Positions 16,261 to 23,299 of a DNA stretch of 31,294 nucleotides are shown piece after piece. This DNA is from DAITAZ01 sp036824045 (lineage in GTDB: Bacteria > Pseudomonadota > Gammaproteobacteria > Burkholderiales > Rhodocyclaceae): contig DAITAZ010000043.1 in the NCBI GenBank assembly GCA_036824045.1, positions 1 through 31,294 of the forward strand. Direction: 5' to 3'. The position numbers and the translations under genes are program-made. The notes under the pieces are model-generated. The model saw only the letters and a list, made by a program, of their open reading frames with translations, searched no databases and was not told where the DNA came from. The first letter of the stretch is position 1, and every line of letters starts with the position of its first letter.

Positions 16261-16707
16261 GTGGGCTTGACGCTCCTGCAAGTCACCGCCGACGACGGCG
16301 CGTTGGTGGCCCCCGAGTGGCTGGCTCGGGCAGAAGGTGTGCATCGGCAACTGCGGCCCGGACTACCCCGCGATTACGTGGGGCGCTTGCAAACGGTGTT
16401 TGCAGGGGGCGGGCGGCTGGTGTTGGCTGCCGAGGAAAACGCAGTTCGCGGTTTGGCTTTGTGGCGTCTGGTGGAGAACACCTACGAAGGGCGCCGTTTG
16501 TATGTGGATGATTTGGTGACCGACGCCGCGTTCCGCTCGACGGGCGTGGGGCGGGCATTGCTGGGCTGGCTGGAGGCGCGTGCCCGGCAACTGGATTGTG
16601 ATGTACTTGCGTTGGATTCCGGCGTGCAACGGGCCGGAGCCCATCGCTTTTATTTTCGGGAGGGAATGCAGATTCCCTCGTTCTGCTTCAGGAAGGCATT
16701 GAAATGA
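16261..16707 (+). CDS. GNAT family N-acetyltransferase
   Basis: About 148 residues with a GCN5-type fold: VDDLVTDAAFRSTGVGRALL contains motif A (RSTGVGRA), and LALDSGVQRAGAHRFYFREGM is motif B. The substrate is unknown. GTG 16261 is chosen over ATG 16213 because GGGGGA lies about 6 bases before it and nothing resembling a ribosome site precedes 16213. The stop overlaps the hom start by 4 bases (ATGA), so translation is coupled to homoserine dehydrogenase. An amino-acid or antibiotic-like amine substrate is possible but unsupported. Confidence 0.85.
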   Translation: MGLTLLQVTADDGALVAPEWLARAEGVHRQLRPGLPRDYVGRLQTVFAGGGRLVLAAEENAVRGLALWRLVENTYEGRRLYVDDLVTDAAFRSTGVGRALLGWLEARARQLDCDVLALDSGVQRAGAHRFYFREGMQIPSFCFRKALK

Positions 16708-18014
16708 AACCCATCAACGTTGGTCTGCTTGGCATCGGCACGGTCGGTGGCGGCACGTTTTCCGTTCTTACCCGCAACCAGGACGAGATCGCTCGTCGTG
16801 CAGGCCGGCCAATCCAGATTACCGTGGTGGCGGATCGGGACCTGGAGCGGGCACGTGCGCTGACGGGGGGCTCGGTGCGCTTGACGGACGACGCCTTCAG
16901 CGTCGTGGCTGATCCGGAAGTGGATATCGTGGTCGAGTTGATCGGCGGCTATGGCGTGGCCCGGGAACTGGTGCTGGCCGCCATCGCCAACGGTAAACAC
17001 GTGGTGACCGCGAACAAGGCGTTGCTGGCCGTGCACGGTACCGAGATTTTCCGCGCCGCCCAGGAGAAGGGGGTCATGGTTGCCTTCGAGGCCGCCGTTG
17101 CCGGGGGGATCCCCATCATCAAGGCCTTGCGCGAAGGGCTGACCGCCAACCGCATCGAATGGCTGGCGGGGATCATCAACGGCACGACCAACTACATTCT
17201 CTCCGAGATGCGGGACAAGGGCCTGGCTTTTGCCGACGTGCTCAAAGAAGCGCAGCGACTGGGCTATGCCGAAGCGGATCCGACCTTTGATATTGAGGGC
17301 GTGGATGCTGCCCACAAGCTGACCATCATGAGTGCGATCGCCTTCGGTATCCCGATGCAGTTTGACAAGGCCTATGTGGAAGGCATTACCAAGCTGGAGG
17401 CGGCCGACATCCGTTACGCTGAGCAACTGGGGTACCGGATCAAGTTGCTCGGAATTACCCGCCGGACGACCGAAGGTGTGGAGCTGCGTGTGCATCCGAC
17501 GCTCATCCCCGCCAAGCGCCTGATCGCCAACGTGGAAGGCGTGATGAATGCGGTATTGGTCAAAGGGGACGCGGTGGGCTCAACCCTCTACTACGGTCGC
17601 GGAGCGGGGGCTGAGCCGACGGCCAGCGCCGTGATTGCCGACCTGGTTGATGTAACGCGCTTGCACACGGCCGACCCGGAGCACCGGGTTCCGCATCTGG
17701 CGTTCCAGGCGGATCAGATGACCGATGCGCCGGTGCTGCCGGTCGGCCAGGTGCAGACGGCTTACTACCTGCGCATGCGTGTGGAAGACAAACCGGGGGT
17801 GCTGGCGGACATCACTCGCATTCTGGCTGACCAGAGCATTTCGATCGACGCAATGCTGCAGCGGGAGCCGGAGGAGGGCGAACAGCAAACCGACATCATC
17901 ATCCTCACCCACCGGACGGTGGAAGGGAACATGAATGCCGCCATCGCCAAGATCGAATCGCTGCCCGTGGTGGCGGGTTCGGTCAATCGGATTCGCCTTG
18001 AAGAACTCCAGTAA
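16704..18014 (+). CDS. hom: homoserine dehydrogenase
   Basis: A 436-residue enzyme that reduces aspartate semialdehyde to homoserine for threonine and methionine synthesis. The NAD(P)-binding motif is GLLGIGTVGGGTF at the N-terminus. TANKALLAVHG, VAGGIPIIKALREGL and GIINGTTNYILSEM are catalytic-domain hallmarks. A C-terminal ACT domain (about 350-430, starting YYLRMRVEDKPGVLADI) suggests feedback control, usually by threonine. No aspartokinase is fused. AGGAAGG, 7 bases before the ATG, lies inside the upstream GNAT gene. thrC follows after 33 bases. Confidence 0.97.
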   Translation: MKPINVGLLGIGTVGGGTFSVLTRNQDEIARRAGRPIQITVVADRDLERARALTGGSVRLTDDAFSVVADPEVDIVVELIGGYGVARELVLAAIANGKHVVTANKALLAVHGTEIFRAAQEKGVMVAFEAAVAGGIPIIKALREGLTANRIEWLAGIINGTTNYILSEMRDKGLAFADVLKEAQRLGYAEADPTFDIEGVDAAHKLTIMSAIAFGIPMQFDKAYVEGITKLEAADIRYAEQLGYRIKLLGITRRTTEGVELRVHPTLIPAKRLIANVEGVMNAVLVKGDAVGSTLYYGRGAGAEPTASAVIADLVDVTRLHTADPEHRVPHLAFQADQMTDAPVLPVGQVQTAYYLRMRVEDKPGVLADITRILADQSISIDAMLQREPEEGEQQTDIIILTHRTVEGNMNAAIAKIESLPVVAGSVNRIRLEELQ

Positions 18015-18047
18015 GCCGCGACCGCGCGACCTGTGTAGGGACTGCTG

Positions 18048-19475
18048 ATGAAGTACATCTCCACCCGCGGCCAGACGCCGCCGAAGACATTTACCGAGAT
18101 ACTGTTGGGCGGCCTGATGCCCGACGGGGGTTTGGCGTTGCCCGAGGTCTACCCGCGCCTGACGGCGGACGAACTCTCCGCCATGCGTGCCATGAATTAC
18201 CGCGATCTTGCCTTCGCGGTGCTCTCGCGGTTTGCGGATGACATCCCCGCAGAGGATCTGCGGGCGCTGGTTGATCGGACTTACACCGCCCAAGTGTATT
18301 GCCACACGCGTGCAGGGGAAGAAGCGGAAGCCATCACGCCGCTCAGGCAGTTGGCGCCGGGACTCTACATTCAGGAACTCTCCAATGGGCCCACCCTGGC
18401 GTTCAAGGACATGGCCATGCAGCTGCTGGGCAACCTCTTTGAGTATGCCTTGGCGAGGACGGGCGAGACGCTGAACATACTCGGTGCCACTTCCGGGGAT
18501 ACCGGATCAAGCGCCGAGTATGCGATGCGGGGCAAGCGGGGCATCAAGGTCTTCATGCTCTCGCCCCATGGGAAGATGAGCCGTTTCCAGACGGCACAGA
18601 TGTTCAGCCTGCAAGATCCGAATATCTTCAACATCGCCGTGCGCGGAGTATTCGACGATGCCCAGGACATTGTGAAGGCGGTGTCCAACGACCACGCCTT
18701 TAAGGCCCGGTACCGGATCGGGACGGTCAACTCGATCAACTGGGCACGCGTGGCTGCGCAGGTGGTGTATTACTTCAAAGGATATTTTGCCGCGTCCCGG
18801 AGCAATGACGAGCACGTCAGTTTTTCGGTGCCGTCAGGCAATTTCGGCAACGTGTGCGCAGGCCACATTGCGCGGATGATGGGGTTGCCGATCCGGCAAC
18901 TGATCGTGGCTACGAATGAGAATGACGTGCTGGATGAGTTTTTCCGCACAGGCGTCTATCGTCCCCGCGGCACGGCCGAGACGCACCACACCAGCAGTCC
19001 GTCCATGGATATCTCCAAGGCATCGAATTTCGAGCGCTTCATCTTCGATCTGGTCGGTCGGGATGGAGAAGAGGTTGCCAGGCTGTGGGCGGCGGTGGAT
19101 GCGGGGGGGGAGTTCGACCTCTCCCGCACACCCTACTTCGAGCGGGTGGCGGAGTTTGGCTTCTATTCCGGCGCCAGCAGCCACGCAGACCGGCTGGCGA
19201 CGATTCGCCGGGTGTGGGAGCACTATGGCGTGATGGTCGACACGCATACCGCCGATGGCATCAAGGTTGGGCTTGAGCAGCGCGAGGCGGGGGTTCCCCT
19301 TGTTTGTCTCGAGACTGCTCAGCCCACCAAGTTTGAGGAAACGATTCTTGAGGCGCTTGGCCGCGAACCTGAGCGGCCAGGAGCGTTGCTAGGGCTGGAA
19401 AGCCTGCCTCAACGGTTCGAGGTGATGGATCCAAATGTGGAGGCGATCAAGGCTTACATTGCGGCGAGCGTTTGA
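18048..19475 (+). CDS. thrC: threonine synthase
   Basis: A 475-residue PLP enzyme converting O-phosphohomoserine to threonine, of the longer enterobacterial/yeast-like class. The N-terminal MKYISTRGQTPPKTFTEILL is typical. The PLP lysine is Lys120 in ELSNGPTLAFKDMAMQ, and the phosphate-binding ATSGDTGSSAEYAM follows. VPSGNFGNVCAGH is also conserved. AGGGA lies 7 bases before the ATG. It is the last gene of the alaC-alaA-GNAT-hom-thrC run. No homoserine kinase (thrB) lies in this window, so that step must be encoded elsewhere. Confidence 0.97.
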   Translation: MKYISTRGQTPPKTFTEILLGGLMPDGGLALPEVYPRLTADELSAMRAMNYRDLAFAVLSRFADDIPAEDLRALVDRTYTAQVYCHTRAGEEAEAITPLRQLAPGLYIQELSNGPTLAFKDMAMQLLGNLFEYALARTGETLNILGATSGDTGSSAEYAMRGKRGIKVFMLSPHGKMSRFQTAQMFSLQDPNIFNIAVRGVFDDAQDIVKAVSNDHAFKARYRIGTVNSINWARVAAQVVYYFKGYFAASRSNDEHVSFSVPSGNFGNVCAGHIARMMGLPIRQLIVATNENDVLDEFFRTGVYRPRGTAETHHTSSPSMDISKASNFERFIFDLVGRDGEEVARLWAAVDAGGEFDLSRTPYFERVAEFGFYSGASSHADRLATIRRVWEHYGVMVDTHTADGIKVGLEQREAGVPLVCLETAQPTKFEETILEALGREPERPGALLGLESLPQRFEVMDPNVEAIKAYIAASV

Positions 19476-19485
19476 GATATTCCCT

Positions 19486-19509
19486 GGAGGCCGCGACGGG
19501 GTGGCCTCC
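19486..19509 (+). terminator. probable thrC terminator
   Basis: GGAGGCC (19486-19492) pairs with GGCCTCC (19503-19509) ten bases after the thrC stop, extendable by two pairs. The following GGGTCTTGC is only weakly T-rich, so termination may be partial. Confidence 0.45.
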
Positions 19510-19632
19510 GGGTCTTGCACTGCGGAACAAATCTGCGGGTGGCTTATAGGGTCTGGTGATCGACGTTGCCAGTTAAGCGTGTGGGCGGAAGCGGTGTTCC
19601 GCGTTTACCCTGATTCCCGAGTAGTGAAATCC

Positions 19633-19646
19633 TTGTCGAGGATCAA
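19633..19646 (+). promoter_or_regulatory. FNR/Crp-like box upstream of the 87-residue gene
   Basis: TTGTC-GAGG-ATCAA fits the FNR-type pattern TTGAT-N4-ATCAA in 8 of 10 positions, with one half-site perfect. With the -10 box at 19688-19693 and a start near 19700, its centre lies at about -61, a classic class I activator position. This is inference from spacing and sequence only. Confidence 0.4.
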
Positions 19647-19687
19647 GGGACCTTCTTGTCGGACATGGTCTATTTGTTACAAACAAA

Positions 19688-19693
19688 TATATT
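19688..19693 (+). promoter_or_regulatory. -10 box for the 87-residue gene
   Basis: TATATT, five of six bases matching TATAAT. The -35 area 17 bases upstream (ATGGTC) is poor, which fits a promoter needing an activator. Just upstream is the short inverted repeat TTTGT-T-ACAAA (19673-19683). Confidence 0.4.
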
Positions 19694-19715
19694 AGATCGC
19701 GGTAACGACATTAAT

Positions 19716-19722
19716 AAGGAGG
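19716..19722 (+). promoter_or_regulatory. strong ribosome binding site
   Basis: AAGGAGG, 6 bases before ATG 19729, is close to the ideal anti-16S match. It fixes the start at 19729 rather than the in-frame TTG at 19723, which would overlap the space needed for ribosome binding. Confidence 0.8.
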
Positions 19723-19728
19723 TTGGCC

Positions 19729-19992
19729 ATGTTGACGTTGCAGGATTGCATTGAGTTGTCCGAGTTGGATGAGGCGGAAATTCTCGCGATTGCCGAGCAT
19801 GAGCATATCCCGGAGATGGTGGCCTTGGAGATGGGCAACTACTTGGTTCACAGTCCGGAAGGCGAGAGAAGAATCAAGCGGATGATCGTGGATGACATTG
19901 ACGCAGCCCGGGAGCGGCATGATCGGCGCGAAGTTGTGCGGCTCAAGGCAGTGTTGCGTCATTTTGTGACGGAGCATGCCGCGTGCCAGTGA
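19729..19992 (+). CDS. conserved-looking 87-residue acidic protein, function unknown
   Basis: No named family is recognised. The protein is small, charged and probably helical, with no signal or membrane segment. The first half is acidic (CIELSELDEAEILAIAEHEH, residues 7-26), followed by NYLVHSPEGERRIKRMIVDD and an arginine-rich helix up to about residue 75. The ribosome site is one of the strongest in the window, and a strong terminator follows, so it looks like a separately expressed, abundant small protein. Upstream is an FNR-like box with a well-placed -10, suggesting oxygen- or energy-related control. A regulatory or sensing partner role is conceivable but unsupported. Confidence 0.8.
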   Translation: MLTLQDCIELSELDEAEILAIAEHEHIPEMVALEMGNYLVHSPEGERRIKRMIVDDIDAARERHDRREVVRLKAVLRHFVTEHAACQ

Positions 19993-20025
19993 CCTGACTG
20001 AAGCGTTGAGTCCGGCTGAATGAGT

Positions 20026-20065
20026 CAGGCCGGAGGAAGAGAACCTTCCTCCGGCCTGTTTGTTT
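20026..20065 (+). terminator. strong intrinsic terminator
   Basis: A perfect 14-bp stem, CAGGCCGGAGGAAG (20026-20039) with CTTCCTCCGGCCTG (20045-20058), loop AGAAC, followed by TTTGTTT. It ends the 87-residue gene. It also lies beyond the 3' end of the opposing 45-residue gene and may stop that transcript too, but the minus-strand tail has no T-run. Confidence 0.9.
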
Positions 20066-20123
20066 GGGTCGTATGACTTCGTTGGGATTGAGTGGAGCCG
20101 GTATTGGGTGCGAAGCTGTCAGT

Positions 20124-20261
20124 TCAAAGGTAAATCACAGCGGGGAAGACCGTGATGGCAAGCAGGAACACGAGCCATTCAAGGCCGTGGCGTGCCAGAA
20201 ACCCGGTGAAGTGGAGTACCAGCACGGTAATCGCCACCACGTAATACAAAATGAACCACAT
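20124..20261 (-). CDS. 45-residue two-helix membrane protein
   Basis: A small gene found by reading the gap between the 87-residue gene and nadC. It starts at ATG 20261 and stops with TGA at 20126-20124. The product begins MWFILYYVVAITVLVLHFTG and continues with a short charged turn ARHGLEW, then a second hydrophobic helix VFLLAITVFPAVIYL. Nearly all the protein is therefore two membrane segments joined by a short loop. GGGGAG lies 8 bases before the ATG, and an extended -10 (TGGTATAAA) lies about 40 bases upstream. No family is recognised. Its size and layout resemble small inner-membrane proteins that adjust larger complexes. Confidence 0.65.
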   Translation of the reverse strand: MWFILYYVVAITVLVLHFTGFLARHGLEWLVFLLAITVFPAVIYL

Positions 20262-20301
20262 CCCCAATACTCCCCGAATTATGATTTTATCAACTGACCC
20301 T

Positions 20302-20310
20302 TTTATACCA
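20302..20310 (-). promoter_or_regulatory. extended -10 promoter for the 45-residue gene
   Basis: On the minus strand TGGTATAAA is a TGn-extended -10 element (TATAAA, 5 of 6) that does not need a -35 box. The predicted leader is about 34 bases and holds the small inverted repeat TGAT-N3-ATCA (20282-20292), reminiscent of but not equal to an FNR site. Confidence 0.4.
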
Positions 20311-20318
20311 TACTAATC

Positions 20319-20332
20319 CAGCCTCTCGGCTG
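20319..20332 (-). terminator. small hairpin after nadC
   Basis: CAGCC and GGCTG pair around a 4-base loop (GAGA on the minus strand), about 22 bases past the nadC stop. Only AT-rich, not T-run, sequence follows. This is a weak terminator candidate. Confidence 0.25.
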
Positions 20333-20353
20333 TCGGGTGGCTCGGGCGCGACC

Positions 20354-21202
20354 TTAACCTTCCACATGGCGTAAGGAGAGATCCACGGCGTGGACGTCCT
20401 TGGTCAGGCTGCCGATGGATATCCTGTCCACGCCTGTTTCCGCAATGGCTCGTACCCTTTCGAGATTTACCCCTCCGGAAGCTTCAAGCGCAGCACGTCC
20501 CTTGTTCAGCGCAACAGCCTCGCGCATCTGATCAAGCGACATGTTGTCGAGCAAAATCATCTTAGCGCCCGCTTCCAGCGCTTCCCGAAGCTGGTCGAGG
20601 GTCTCGACCTCAACCTGGATAAATACATTGCTCGGGGCAATTTCCCGCGCTTGCTGCAGCGCCCGGGGAATGCTCCCGGCAGCGATGATGTGGTTTTCCT
20701 TGATCAGAATGCCATCGAACAAGCCCAGACGGTGATTGGTGCCGCCGCCTACGCGCACCGCATGCTTCTGTGCCAGGCGCATTCCGGGGAGCGTTTTGCG
20801 CGTATCCACGATCTTGGCTTGCGTGCCTGCGACAGCGTTAACAAAACGTCGAGTCGCCGTTGCGGTCCCGGACAACAGTTGCAGGAAATTCAGGGCGGCT
20901 CGTTCAGCAGAGAGGAGTGCGCGGGTGTCGGCGTGGATGTCGCACAGAGTCTGGCCTGCTTCAACCGCATCGCCATCCTGAGCGTGCCAAATGATCGAGG
21001 CATCCCTGTCCAGGGCTTCAAAACAGGCGTCGAACCATGCCGTTCCACATAACACGGCGTCTTCCCGGGATATGACCCTTCCTTGGGCCGGCCGGCTGGC
21101 AGGGGTGAGGCGGGCGGTGAGGTCACCGGTGCCGATATCTTCGGATAAGGCTGCAGCCACATCCCGCTGAACGGCTATTGCAAATTGATCTGTTAGGCTC
21201 AT
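20354..21202 (-). CDS. nadC: nicotinate-nucleotide diphosphorylase (quinolinate phosphoribosyltransferase)
   Basis: A 282-residue enzyme converting quinolinate and PRPP to nicotinate mononucleotide in de novo NAD synthesis. Recognisable parts are LSEDIGTGDLTARL near the N-terminus, AALNFLQLLSGTATATR, IVDTRKTLPGMRLAQKHAV with the active-site Arg and Lys residues, and GLFDGILIKENHI. MILLDNMSLDQ and ASGGVNLERV follow, then GVDRISIGSLTKD. The frame is open upstream to 21340, but ATG 21202 starts the family sequence. nadA and nadB are not in the window. Confidence 0.96.
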   Translation of the reverse strand: MSLTDQFAIAVQRDVAAALSEDIGTGDLTARLTPASRPAQGRVISREDAVLCGTAWFDACFEALDRDASIIWHAQDGDAVEAGQTLCDIHADTRALLSAERAALNFLQLLSGTATATRRFVNAVAGTQAKIVDTRKTLPGMRLAQKHAVRVGGGTNHRLGLFDGILIKENHIIAAGSIPRALQQAREIAPSNVFIQVEVETLDQLREALEAGAKMILLDNMSLDQMREAVALNKGRAALEASGGVNLERVRAIAETGVDRISIGSLTKDVHAVDLSLRHVEG

Positions 21203-21497
21203 GCGCGAAATCTGAGTTTGATGGGGAATTTTAGCATCCGGGCTGTCCGTGGCCCCAAGCCGTGCGCGAAATTTCACAGCTTCAGCGTGTGGCACGCCAG
21301 TAGTTTGCCAAGTTTGGTGGGTGCCAGACTTGCGTGGCAAGTATGTACTCTACTTTGTGGATATGTCTCGGTAACTTCTTGGGGAAAATCCTTGCAATTG
21401 TGAGGGATCCCCGGGGCTGAGCGCGATTACGTGGATGCTGGGGGAGATGTGGCAATCCAGCTATAATTGATTTTTTTCCAGCGAGAGAGGCTTGAGA
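21203..21497. other. nadC-ppa divergent intergenic region
   Basis: 295 bases without a supported gene. It holds the ppa -10 at 21462 and the short inverted repeat ACTTGC-GTG-GCAAGT near 21330. No RNA gene or riboswitch was recognised. Confidence 0.5.
21462..21467 (+). promoter_or_regulatory. ppa -10 box
   Basis: A consensus TATAAT, 30 bases before the ppa ATG, followed by a T-rich stretch. No convincing -35 hexamer lies 16-18 bases upstream. Confidence 0.55.
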
Positions 21498-22046
21498 ATG
21501 GGACTGGATCGGGTGCCTTCCGGCAAAGACCTGCCTAACGATTTTAATGTGGTGATCGAGATCCCGATGCATGCGGAACCGATCAAATATGAAGTAGATA
21601 AGGATTCTGGTGCGATTTTTGTCGATCGCTTCATGTCCACAGCCATGCATTATCCCTGTAACTACGGCTACATTCCGCACACTATCGCCGGGGACGGAGA
21701 TCCTGTGGACGTGCTGGTGGTTTCTCAGTTTGCGTTGCCTCCAGGCGTAGTGGTGCGCTGCCGCCCGGTTGGCATGCTCAAGATGACCGATGAGGCGGGT
21801 GATGATGCGAAACTGCTGGCTGTGCCGGTGGACAAGCTCACGCCTATGTATCGTAGCGTGGAATCCCCCCGGGACTTCCCTCAGATCATCCTTGATCAGA
21901 TCTCCCACTTCTTCGAGCACTATAAGGATCTCGAGCCGGGTAAGTTTGTCAAGGTCTTGGGCTGGGTGGGCTCCGAGGATGCCAAGAAGGAAATTCTTGA
22001 AGGCGTCGACCGTTTCCAAGCTGCCAAGGATAAGCCGGCGTTCTGA
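21498..22046 (+). CDS. ppa: inorganic pyrophosphatase, family I
   Basis: A 182-residue cytoplasmic enzyme hydrolysing pyrophosphate to phosphate. The active-site elements are in order: FNVVIEIPMHAEPIKYEVDK, DRFMSTAMHYPCNYGYIP and the acidic signature GDGDPVDVLVV, then DEAGDDAKLLAVPVDKL. The ATG at 21498 has GAGAGG about 7 bases upstream; the in-frame TTG at 21492 is less likely. It has its own promoter and a terminator after it, so it is probably monocistronic. Confidence 0.97.
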   Translation: MGLDRVPSGKDLPNDFNVVIEIPMHAEPIKYEVDKDSGAIFVDRFMSTAMHYPCNYGYIPHTIAGDGDPVDVLVVSQFALPPGVVVRCRPVGMLKMTDEAGDDAKLLAVPVDKLTPMYRSVESPRDFPQIILDQISHFFEHYKDLEPGKFVKVLGWVGSEDAKKEILEGVDRFQAAKDKPAF

Positions 22047-22079
22047 GCGGCGCTGATGGGGGTGATGGTGTTTGAGAGA

Positions 22080-22104
22080 ATGCCCCGCGGCCGCGGGGCA
22101 TTTT
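22080..22104 (+). terminator. ppa terminator
   Basis: A 22-base GC-rich palindrome (22080-22101), arms TGCCCCGC/GCGGGGCA around GGCC, followed by TTTTCGTT. It is 33 bases past the ppa stop. Confidence 0.8.
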
Positions 22105-22241
22105 CGTTGGGTCGTCCTCTTGCTGGGGAAGGCAGGATCGACCAATATCCGACACTAGGGTGCCTTGACAATTCCCGTGCGGGCGAGCATCAGTCGTCCG
22201 GTCCAGCGAATGCCCTGACAGCATAATAAGGAGTGTGTGAG

Positions 22242-22580
22242 ATGAAGAAGATTGAAGCGATTATCAAGCCGTTCAAACTGGATGAAGTGCGGGAGGCTTT
22301 GTCGGAGATTGGGGTAACCGGGCTGACCGTGTGTGAAGTGAAGGGTTTTGGGCGCCAGAAAGGTCACACGGAGCTCTACCGCGGGGCAGAGTACGTGGTG
22401 GATTTCCTCCCGAAGATCAAGGTAGAGATCGTAGTGGCTCAAAGTGTTGTGGATATTGCCATTGAAGCCATCGTCAAAGCGGCGCGCACCGGGAAGATCG
22501 GTGACGGGAAAATCTTCGTCACTTCGGTGGAGCAGGTGGTGCGAATCCGTACTGGCGAGACCAACGAGGCTGCTATTTGA
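22242..22580 (+). CDS. glnB: nitrogen regulatory PII protein
   Basis: A 112-residue trimeric signal protein that senses 2-oxoglutarate, ATP and ADP and controls glutamine synthetase adenylylation and NtrB. The start MKKIEAIIKPFKLDEVREAL is typical. The T-loop has the uridylylation site Tyr51 in YRGAEYVVDFLPKIK, and the C-terminal signature KAARTGKIGDGKIFV is intact. AAGGAG lies 8 bases before the ATG. No amtB follows, which favours GlnB over GlnK. It has a consensus TTGACA at 22165 but no fitting -10, so its promoter is unclear. Confidence 0.95.
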   Translation: MKKIEAIIKPFKLDEVREALSEIGVTGLTVCEVKGFGRQKGHTELYRGAEYVVDFLPKIKVEIVVAQSVVDIAIEAIVKAARTGKIGDGKIFVTSVEQVVRIRTGETNEAAI

Positions 22581-22592
22581 TCGCGGAACAGT

Positions 22593-22619
22593 CGCTCGGG
22601 CTGGTTAAAGGCTCGAGCG
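22593..22619. terminator. hairpin between convergent glnB and smr genes
   Basis: CGCTCGGGC (22593-22601) and GCTCGAGCG (22611-22619) form a 9-bp stem with one G-T pair in the 48-base gap between converging genes. No strong T-run lies on either side. It may act in both directions. Confidence 0.35.
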
Positions 22620-22628
22620 GTTGGGTGT

Positions 22629-23219
22629 CTACGGATTGCAGTCAGTTGTGCGATGAGCGGGTTGGCGGTGCCGAGTGGGGCCCCTCAGCAATACGAGCAG
22701 GGCACCGCTCCCGCCATCCGCGGCCCGAGTCTGGCAGTACGCCAAGACCTCATCTCTGCGGGCGAGCCAAGCCTGCACCAAGGTTTTCAGCACGGGTTCG
22801 CGTCCGGGAGAGCGTAGACCTTTTCCATGGATGATTCGGACGCATCGTAGTTGCCTGTGCAGGCACTCAACGAGGAATTGCGCCACCAGTTCTCGGGCTT
22901 CCACACGATTTGCGCCATGCAAATCCAGTTCAGCCTGAATCGTCCAGCGTCCGCGGCGGAGATCCTTGAGCGTGTTCTGGCTAACCCCCACCCGGGCAAA
23001 GGCGGCTTCCTCTCCCCCCTCAAGAAGCAACTCCACCGGTAACGGTGCGTGCAGAGACTCGTGCAAGGTCTCGTGTTCATCGCGCCAACGTTGGCGCGGG
23101 ATGGGGAGGGGCGGAGGCGGTTCGTGATGTACCCGGTTGAAGCGCAGGGGTTTCGTCCCGGTTACGTGCTGACGAAAAAGTTTCAGATCCTCTTCCGTGG
23201 GGCGGCGGACGCGCTTCAT
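22629..23219 (-). CDS. Smr domain protein
   Basis: About 196 residues with a C-terminal small MutS-related (Smr) domain. The motifs are ELDLHGANRVEA (DLHG at 99-102) and RIIHGKGLRS (HGKG at 131-134), with the closing GGSGALLVLLR. Smr domains bind or cut nucleic acid, and recent work on relatives (SmrB) points to mRNA cleavage at collided ribosomes. The N-terminal half (about 1-95) is charged and proline-rich. Start: ATG 23219 is chosen over GTG 23231, and neither has a strong ribosome site. It lies 80 bases downstream of trxB on the same strand, with a hairpin between. Confidence 0.88.
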   Translation of the reverse strand: MKRVRRPTEEDLKLFRQHVTGTKPLRFNRVHHEPPPPLPIPRQRWRDEHETLHESLHAPLPVELLLEGGEEAAFARVGVSQNTLKDLRRGRWTIQAELDLHGANRVEARELVAQFLVECLHRQLRCVRIIHGKGLRSPGREPVLKTLVQAWLARRDEVLAYCQTRAADGGSGALLVLLRGPTRHRQPAHRTTDCNP

Positions 23220-23255
23220 TTCTGCTTTCACGGGACAGGGAGGTCACGATGAGTC

Positions 23256-23291
23256 GCTGACTGGGCGTCCGAATTTAACTGCCCAGTCAGC
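23256..23291. repeat. 11-bp inverted repeat after trxB
   Basis: GCTGACTGGGC (23256-23266) and GCCCAGTCAGC (23281-23291) are perfect inverted arms with a 14-base loop, 8 bases past the trxB stop. No T-run follows on the minus strand, so it is a terminator-like or RNA-stabilising hairpin. Confidence 0.55.
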
Positions 23292-23299
23292 CAGTTCCT

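Noticed and set aside
13692..16286. Very long (864-residue) minus-strand frame across alaC and alaA
   Set aside because: It runs through two well-identified aminotransferase genes and has no recognisable domain. High GC in third positions explains the lack of stops.
22165..22170. Consensus TTGACA upstream of glnB as a promoter
   Set aside because: No acceptable -10 lies 16-18 bases downstream (CATCAG region), so the perfect hexamer is probably chance.
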